A model generated the notes under the pieces. It worked only from the letters and a program-made list of their open reading frames with translations. It ran no database searches and was not told the DNA's origin. Made by a program: the position numbers and the translations under genes. Below are positions 29,771-34,632 of a stretch of DNA of 34,632 nt, piece by piece. This DNA is from Desulfuromusa sp. (lineage in GTDB: Bacteria > Desulfobacterota > Desulfuromonadia > Desulfuromonadales > Geopsychrobacteraceae): contig JAOZQF010000002.1 in the NCBI GenBank assembly GCA_029932345.1, positions 1 through 34,632 of the forward strand, read 5' to 3'. Every line of letters starts with the position of its first letter. Position 1 is the first letter of the stretch.

Positions 29771-31102
29771 ATGAAATCATTGGTTCTTTTTATCCTCCTT
29801 GCACTGGTTTTCAGTGGCTGCAGTGATGACGGTTCATCCGCAGACAGAGATAAAATCCTCATCGACAACGCGGAATTACTGGTTGATAAAAAGCAACTGA
29901 TCAATGATTATTTAGCCTACAACCAAAGAATGCTGGAAGATTTTGATATTGATTTCAGGGTGTTGACCACGAATAATGATGAAGATATTAACGCTTTTGC
30001 CAACACCATATTTAATCAATTACAGGAGCATAGTTACAGCCACAGCGGCAAAGCGATATTGCTGATAATCAACAGCAAGCAGGACAAGGTGAGGATAGAA
30101 ATCTCCATGGCATTGGAACCAGTCTATACCGATATCTTTGTTTCTTATCTGGAACATAACGGCTTGCTCCCTTATTTCAGAGCTGGAAAAGTGGCAGATG
30201 CTGTGTTTGTTGCAGCGGAGTTAGTGAGAGACAGGGCTTACGAAGCCGATCGTGGAGAGGAATTTATGCCCCCCATGGAGAGTCGGTCAATGGGAGGAGG
30301 AGCAAAAACTTCAGCCAAAATAGGCCAGAACGACCCCGATGCCAAACAGGGAGAAATGGTTCAGGCTCCCGTCGATGCCGACCCCGAAATGGTTATGGCT
30401 ATCTATCTACAGGCACTTGAAAAACACAACAAGAACCCTGACTTGGAAATATTTACCACGGCAACAAAAAAGTTCTTTCGTCAATGGACAGTGACCGATA
30501 TCAATCAGAACAACGAATATCGTATTGTATCAAGTTGCGATGATAAAAAAATTGTCTATTCTGATGATCAACAATTTGCGGTACTCTCATCTCCGGTAGC
30601 ACAGAGAACTTGTTCTCCGTACTTTTTTGCCCGTGAAAATGGTCAATGGAGACTCGATATTGCGACCATGGCAAAAACAGTCCGTTTCAACGCTGATATG
30701 CAGTGGCATTTTTCTCTTCCGGATAAGCAGCAATATGGTCAAGCTTATGCCTTTGCCTTCAACGATTTATCCTTTGATAAAAACGGCTATCCCCACCGGC
30801 AGCAGAAAAAATTACGCTGGGGCTTCAGCTGTGGTGGCTGGTATCGTCCGGGTGAGGATCCCGACAAGCTGACCCGTTGCTGGATCAATAATTTACAAAC
30901 CGGTGGTGCCGCCCAAGAACTACTCGGTCTTAAAATCAACGACAAAGTTGTTGCTGCTGGTTATGGGAGTGAACAGATTGACAATATCTCTTTCCGGCAA
31001 TTTCTAAATTACATGGGCGAAGTTGCAAAAGGAGAAGAGGTCACTGTTACAGTAGTGCGAAAAGGGGAGAATAAGGTGACATTGCACGCGATTGCCCCTT
31101 GA
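29771..31102 (+). CDS. Lipoprotein with TPM-like domain and C-terminal PDZ-like segment
   Basis: Lipobox LVFSGC; TPM-like DNAELLVDKKQLINDYLAYNQRMLEDFDIDFRVLTTNN...SGKAILLIINSKQDKVRIEIS; C-terminal AAQELLGLKINDKVVAAGYGSEQIDNISFRQFLNYMGEVAKGEEVTVTVVRKGE resembles a PDZ fold. Confidence 0.7.
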   Translation: MKSLVLFILLALVFSGCSDDGSSADRDKILIDNAELLVDKKQLINDYLAYNQRMLEDFDIDFRVLTTNNDEDINAFANTIFNQLQEHSYSHSGKAILLIINSKQDKVRIEISMALEPVYTDIFVSYLEHNGLLPYFRAGKVADAVFVAAELVRDRAYEADRGEEFMPPMESRSMGGGAKTSAKIGQNDPDAKQGEMVQAPVDADPEMVMAIYLQALEKHNKNPDLEIFTTATKKFFRQWTVTDINQNNEYRIVSSCDDKKIVYSDDQQFAVLSSPVAQRTCSPYFFARENGQWRLDIATMAKTVRFNADMQWHFSLPDKQQYGQAYAFAFNDLSFDKNGYPHRQQKKLRWGFSCGGWYRPGEDPDKLTRCWINNLQTGGAAQELLGLKINDKVVAAGYGSEQIDNISFRQFLNYMGEVAKGEEVTVTVVRKGENKVTLHAIAP

Positions 31103-31175
31103 AATTTAACCCACTGATCGAGGTGGAGCGATAATTTATCAGCCCCGATTTTAAAAAGTTTTGGAGTCATATCTT

Positions 31176-31679
31176 ATGGATGAATTTGTGGAAGAAAATT
31201 TACCGCTGAGCCGAACCAAAAAGAAACAACAGGCAAAACAGGTTGAGTTGATTGCGAAACAATTGGTCGATCTAACCGATCATCAATTTTCCCGGATCAA
31301 CCTCTCTCCAACGATTGCTCAAGAGGCAGAACTGGCCCGAACAACCCGGGGACACGGGTCACAGCGTCGCCAACTGAAGCATTTAGCTGGAATGTTACGT
31401 AAAGCGGAAGATGACCTGTCGACCCTACTGGATCAACTCACAAATCTCGATCAGGTCGCACGGGGGGATAAAAAACAATTCCATCAGCTGGAAAAATTGC
31501 GCGATCGACTCTGCGATGCAGACAGTTTCACCGCCGCATTGACTGAGATGGTTGAGCTGACCCCGGAGATTGATCGAAAAGCGATATCCCGCCTGGCTCG
31601 ATCAGTTCATCAACATGAAGATCGCCGTGCCTATCGGGAAATCTTTCGCCGTTTACGTGATGAATGGACCGATCAGTAA
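31176..31679 (+). CDS. YjgA/DarP (DUF615) ribosome-associated protein
   Basis: LPLSRTKKKQQAKQVELIAKQLVDLTDHQFSRINLSPTIAQEAELARTTRGHGSQRRQLKHLAGMLRK. Confidence 0.85.
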   Translation: MDEFVEENLPLSRTKKKQQAKQVELIAKQLVDLTDHQFSRINLSPTIAQEAELARTTRGHGSQRRQLKHLAGMLRKAEDDLSTLLDQLTNLDQVARGDKKQFHQLEKLRDRLCDADSFTAALTEMVELTPEIDRKAISRLARSVHQHEDRRAYREIFRRLRDEWTDQ

Positions 31680-31730
31680 CTCCCAGCTATAAAATTACCC
31701 CGGCTTGAATCAGATAAGGATTAAAATAAA

Positions 31731-33623
31731 TTATTTCTTCTTCTTAAACTTACTGAAGAGCCCCTTTGACGGAGGACCCTGTTCGCGACGCAGATTCATC
31801 AAGCGCAATTCACGCAACGCTTCAGTACAATCCGGATTTGCCTGTACTGCCATTTCGAAAGATTTTTCTGCCTGGCGCTCTTTCCCCAGGGAGAGATAAA
31901 CATGAGCAAGGTAGAGATGAGTCAGGTCAAAGCCAGGATTAATCTCTCGAGATGCCAACAGCACCTCCATTGCCCGGTTCTGAATCTCAGGCTTCTTCGG
32001 CGCTGACTTGAATAACGCCCAGGCAAAAAAAGCCATGTATTCAGACTCTTCCGGACTCAGCTCGATTGCTCTTTGCAACGACTTAGCCGCCGCACTGAAA
32101 CGGCGCACCTTCAAAAGGGCTCGCCCTTCCTGATAGGCCCCTTCGGCCTCAATGATTTTATTGATATCTATTGATTTTTTGGGACCATTGACCAACTCGT
32201 CCAGGTATCCAGCACATGAATCTTCATCACTAAGAACCGTATATGCTTGCGTGATATATTGAAACATTTCATTGATTTTATTACTCATCTCCGTTGAAAG
32301 GCCACTACCGAGGAAACGATCAGGGTGATATTCTTTAGCCAGTTGATAGTATGCTCTTCGAGCATCACCAGAGCGGAACTGTCGTTCCAATCCCAGTGTT
32401 TCAAAATAATCACAAGACATAATCCGTTGATAGTCATCGAGAATTTTGTGCCGTAGATGCTCATCAATAATCTCAGGTTCGCCCTCTCCTGAAAGATCTT
32501 CGGTCGCAATTGGGTCTGGATCAACGCTCGATTCCAACATTTCAGAGATCATCAATGCCGCCAGCACTTTCTGGACCTCACGTCGTGCCAACGGATGTTG
32601 CTCCAGAATCTGATTAAGGGTTTTCACCCCCAAACAGCTCTTGAATACCGTCCTTCCCCGCTTGCTTAACTCAATATCCTGAAAACGATACAGAGGATTA
32701 CTTGCCTGTTTCAGATAATCGTCACTAAAAGGATAGAGGAACTCATCCAGTTGTGTTGGAGTCCAGTAACGATCAATCCCCTCCTTAATAAGAGCCGCTG
32801 GGGTCAGTTCGATTCTGGTAATATTCTGTTTGAAATCTTTTACGGGAACAAATTGACAGGTTCCACTCCGCCAGACAAAGCTTGAAAGGAGCTTGTCTGT
32901 GACCTGACGAACCAATGCGGTCTGTACCTCCTGAGGAGTCAACAAACCCATCTCAATCAGGACAGTCCCTTGTAATCGCCCACTTTCCTTACTTTTTTCA
33001 ACCGATTTATCGCAATCGATCTGAGTTATAACCCCATCCGCAACCAGCGTTCGGCCCAAACACTCACTGAGGACATTAGATCGGGTAAAAATCGGATAAC
33101 CCTCTTTTATATAAACAATTTTTTTTGCTGCTCCCCGGGTTAAGTGTAATAGTCCGGTCGCTTTCTGCCGATAGAGTTGCTGTAGTTGCAAAGGAATTGT
33201 GTAATCTGAAATGGACTGAACTTCTGAATCGGTCTCTTGCTGATTTTCATCCGGAGAGAAAATCCGTTCCATCAACTTCTGCAAATCCTCACCAGTGAAG
33301 GGTTTGAGGAGAAAATCATCCGCTCCATATTCGTCTTTTGCTGCGGCAACCTGTTCCGGGCTATGAAAATCTGCAGTGATCATAACCACCGGAAGATCCG
33401 TGGTATTATCATGTTTGCGCAATGCCCGACAAATATTTGGTCCAGAAATTTCCGGCATATTAATATCAACCAAAGCTAGATGAAACTCTTCAGTCAACAA
33501 CTTCCGCAAACCAATGGCACCACGATCAGCTACTTGAACCTGAAACCCAGCAGCCGATAAAGCCTGTTGTAAAAAATCACAAAGGTCACGGTCATCATCG
33601 ATAATTAAAATATTTTTGCTCAT
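31731..33623 (-). CDS. Receiver - DUF4388-like - DnaJ - TPR multidomain protein
   Basis: Receiver (ILIIDDDRDLCDFLQQAL...LALVDINMPEISG), DUF4388-like middle region, J-domain (DYFETLGLERQFRSGDARRAYYQLAKEYHPDRFLGSGLS...YTVLSD), C-terminal TPR repeats. Confidence 0.82.
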   Translation of the reverse strand: MSKNILIIDDDRDLCDFLQQALSAAGFQVQVADRGAIGLRKLLTEEFHLALVDINMPEISGPNICRALRKHDNTTDLPVVMITADFHSPEQVAAAKDEYGADDFLLKPFTGEDLQKLMERIFSPDENQQETDSEVQSISDYTIPLQLQQLYRQKATGLLHLTRGAAKKIVYIKEGYPIFTRSNVLSECLGRTLVADGVITQIDCDKSVEKSKESGRLQGTVLIEMGLLTPQEVQTALVRQVTDKLLSSFVWRSGTCQFVPVKDFKQNITRIELTPAALIKEGIDRYWTPTQLDEFLYPFSDDYLKQASNPLYRFQDIELSKRGRTVFKSCLGVKTLNQILEQHPLARREVQKVLAALMISEMLESSVDPDPIATEDLSGEGEPEIIDEHLRHKILDDYQRIMSCDYFETLGLERQFRSGDARRAYYQLAKEYHPDRFLGSGLSTEMSNKINEMFQYITQAYTVLSDEDSCAGYLDELVNGPKKSIDINKIIEAEGAYQEGRALLKVRRFSAAAKSLQRAIELSPEESEYMAFFAWALFKSAPKKPEIQNRAMEVLLASREINPGFDLTHLYLAHVYLSLGKERQAEKSFEMAVQANPDCTEALRELRLMNLRREQGPPSKGLFSKFKKKK

Positions 33624-33649
33624 TATTGAATCCCTCTACTCTGAATCAC

Positions 33650-34630
33650 TTACGGATTGAGATATTTTTCAAGAAGTTCACGAATCCCTTCAGTCACCAA
33701 CTGATATTCTTTAAGGAATTCTCGTTCTACCTGATCTCCCCTGCCGGTATAACCAAGGCTGAGAGCGGCCTTCCTGAAACCCTTGTTATGAGCAGAAAGC
33801 TCATTGATCGACTGATCATACAAAAGTCTCAATTTATTTTCCAACCGACGGAGAAATTTATAACCGTTGATTAATAAATCAGCGTCATTCTGCACTAAAA
33901 TATGTTTTTCTGCCATAGATTTGAGTAAATCTACCGTATTTTGTGTGCGTAATGACTCAAACCTGCCGGCATGCAACAACTGCAGGTATTGGGTGATAAA
34001 CTCCACATCAACCATTCCACCACGACCTGTTTTGATATTAAAACGGTCATCCCGTTCTCGGCCGCTTTCCTCTTCCATCCGTTTTCGTAACCGATAGATT
34101 TCTCCCTGTAAATTGACCGGAACCGGCCGCATAAAAGCCAGCTGGGAAGTTATCCTCTGTAGTTGGTCAATAAACTCGGTTGCCCCACACACCACCCGAG
34201 CTTTAGTCATGGCCTGCCGCTCCCAGGGTTGAGCCGATTCGTGATGATATCGCTGAAACGCAGCTAAACTGGTGACCAGTGGTCCCTGATTGCCTGACGG
34301 TCGCAACCGGGTATCAATTTTATAAACCGACCCCTCGCGAGTCACCAGGGTGAGAATGGTAATAATTCTTTGTGCCAATTTGGCAAAATATTCACTATTG
34401 CTGAGCGACCGGAAACGTTTAGAATCGGTTGTTAAAATCGGTCGTGTTTCCCCCTCTTCTTCATAAATAAAAATAATGTCCAAATCTGAATGGTAGTTCA
34501 GCTCGAGACCACCCAATTTCCCCATGGCAATGATGGCAAAAGCGGTTTCCTGAACCTCTCCGTCCTCACCCTTTGCGAACGGGGCACCAAAGCGGACCGC
34601 CAGTTCCTGTCTGGACATTTTCCACGCCTG
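33650..34630 (-). CDS. glnE: Glutamine synthetase adenylyltransferase, C-terminal portion (5'-truncated by the window edge)
   Basis: FAIIAMGKLGGLELNYHSDLDIIFIYE, YKIDTRLRPSGNQGPLVTSLAAFQRYH, WERQAMTKARVVCG, IKTGRGGMVDVEFITQYLQLLH. The frame is open past the track start to the window end (QAWKMSRQ). Confidence 0.95.
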   Translation of the reverse strand, partial: QAWKMSRQELAVRFGAPFAKGEDGEVQETAFAIIAMGKLGGLELNYHSDLDIIFIYEEEGETRPILTTDSKRFRSLSNSEYFAKLAQRIITILTLVTREGSVYKIDTRLRPSGNQGPLVTSLAAFQRYHHESAQPWERQAMTKARVVCGATEFIDQLQRITSQLAFMRPVPVNLQGEIYRLRKRMEEESGRERDDRFNIKTGRGGMVDVEFITQYLQLLHAGRFESLRTQNTVDLLKSMAEKHILVQNDADLLINGYKFLRRLENKLRLLYDQSINELSAHNKGFRKAALSLGYTGRGDQVEREFLKEYQLVTEGIRELLEKYLNP

Positions 34631-34632
34631 CT

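Noticed and set aside
1-34632. CRISPR array, defence island, prophage, tRNA or rRNA
   Set aside because: I saw no spaced direct repeats, cas or phage genes, transposase ORFs or RNA gene signatures. Almost all sequence is accounted for by housekeeping genes and small repeats.

Overview
This window looks like a conserved chromosomal housekeeping region from a Desulfuromonadales-type deltaproteobacterium; the taxonomy is inferred from gene content and order. On the + strand are a 5'-truncated radical SAM protein, a lipoprotein, the Tex RNA-binding protein, and a CBS-domain protein next to an ArsB/NhaD-type permease. A long minus-strand block follows, covering lysine/DAP and arginine biosynthesis (dapL, dapB, dapA, argH, argG, argF, argD, argB), hslU/hslV, a response-regulator/histidine-kinase hybrid, alaS, recX, pilT, recA, cinA, pgpA, larC, larB and an HD-domain protein. 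The right end holds a TPM-domain lipoprotein and a YjgA/DarP protein (+), then a receiver-DUF4388-DnaJ-TPR protein and the 3' part of glnE (-). I saw no CRISPR array, rRNA, tRNA, prophage or transposase gene. The most interesting content is non-coding. The minus-strand block's gaps carry at least seven palindromic or inverted-repeat elements of five different types, several touching stop codons: a REP/BIME-like pair with 5' GTAG tetranucleotides, two heptad-periodic (NNCAAGG) hairpins flanking argG, two ACCACAGAG palindromes, a ~127-bp palindrome at the hslU stop, and a ~163-bp MITE-like element with perfect 18-bp terminal inverted repeats. The supplied ORF track also missed a 53-aa lipoprotein resembling LptM/YifL between argH and dapA. 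I found no clear evidence of a wholly new multi-gene system.
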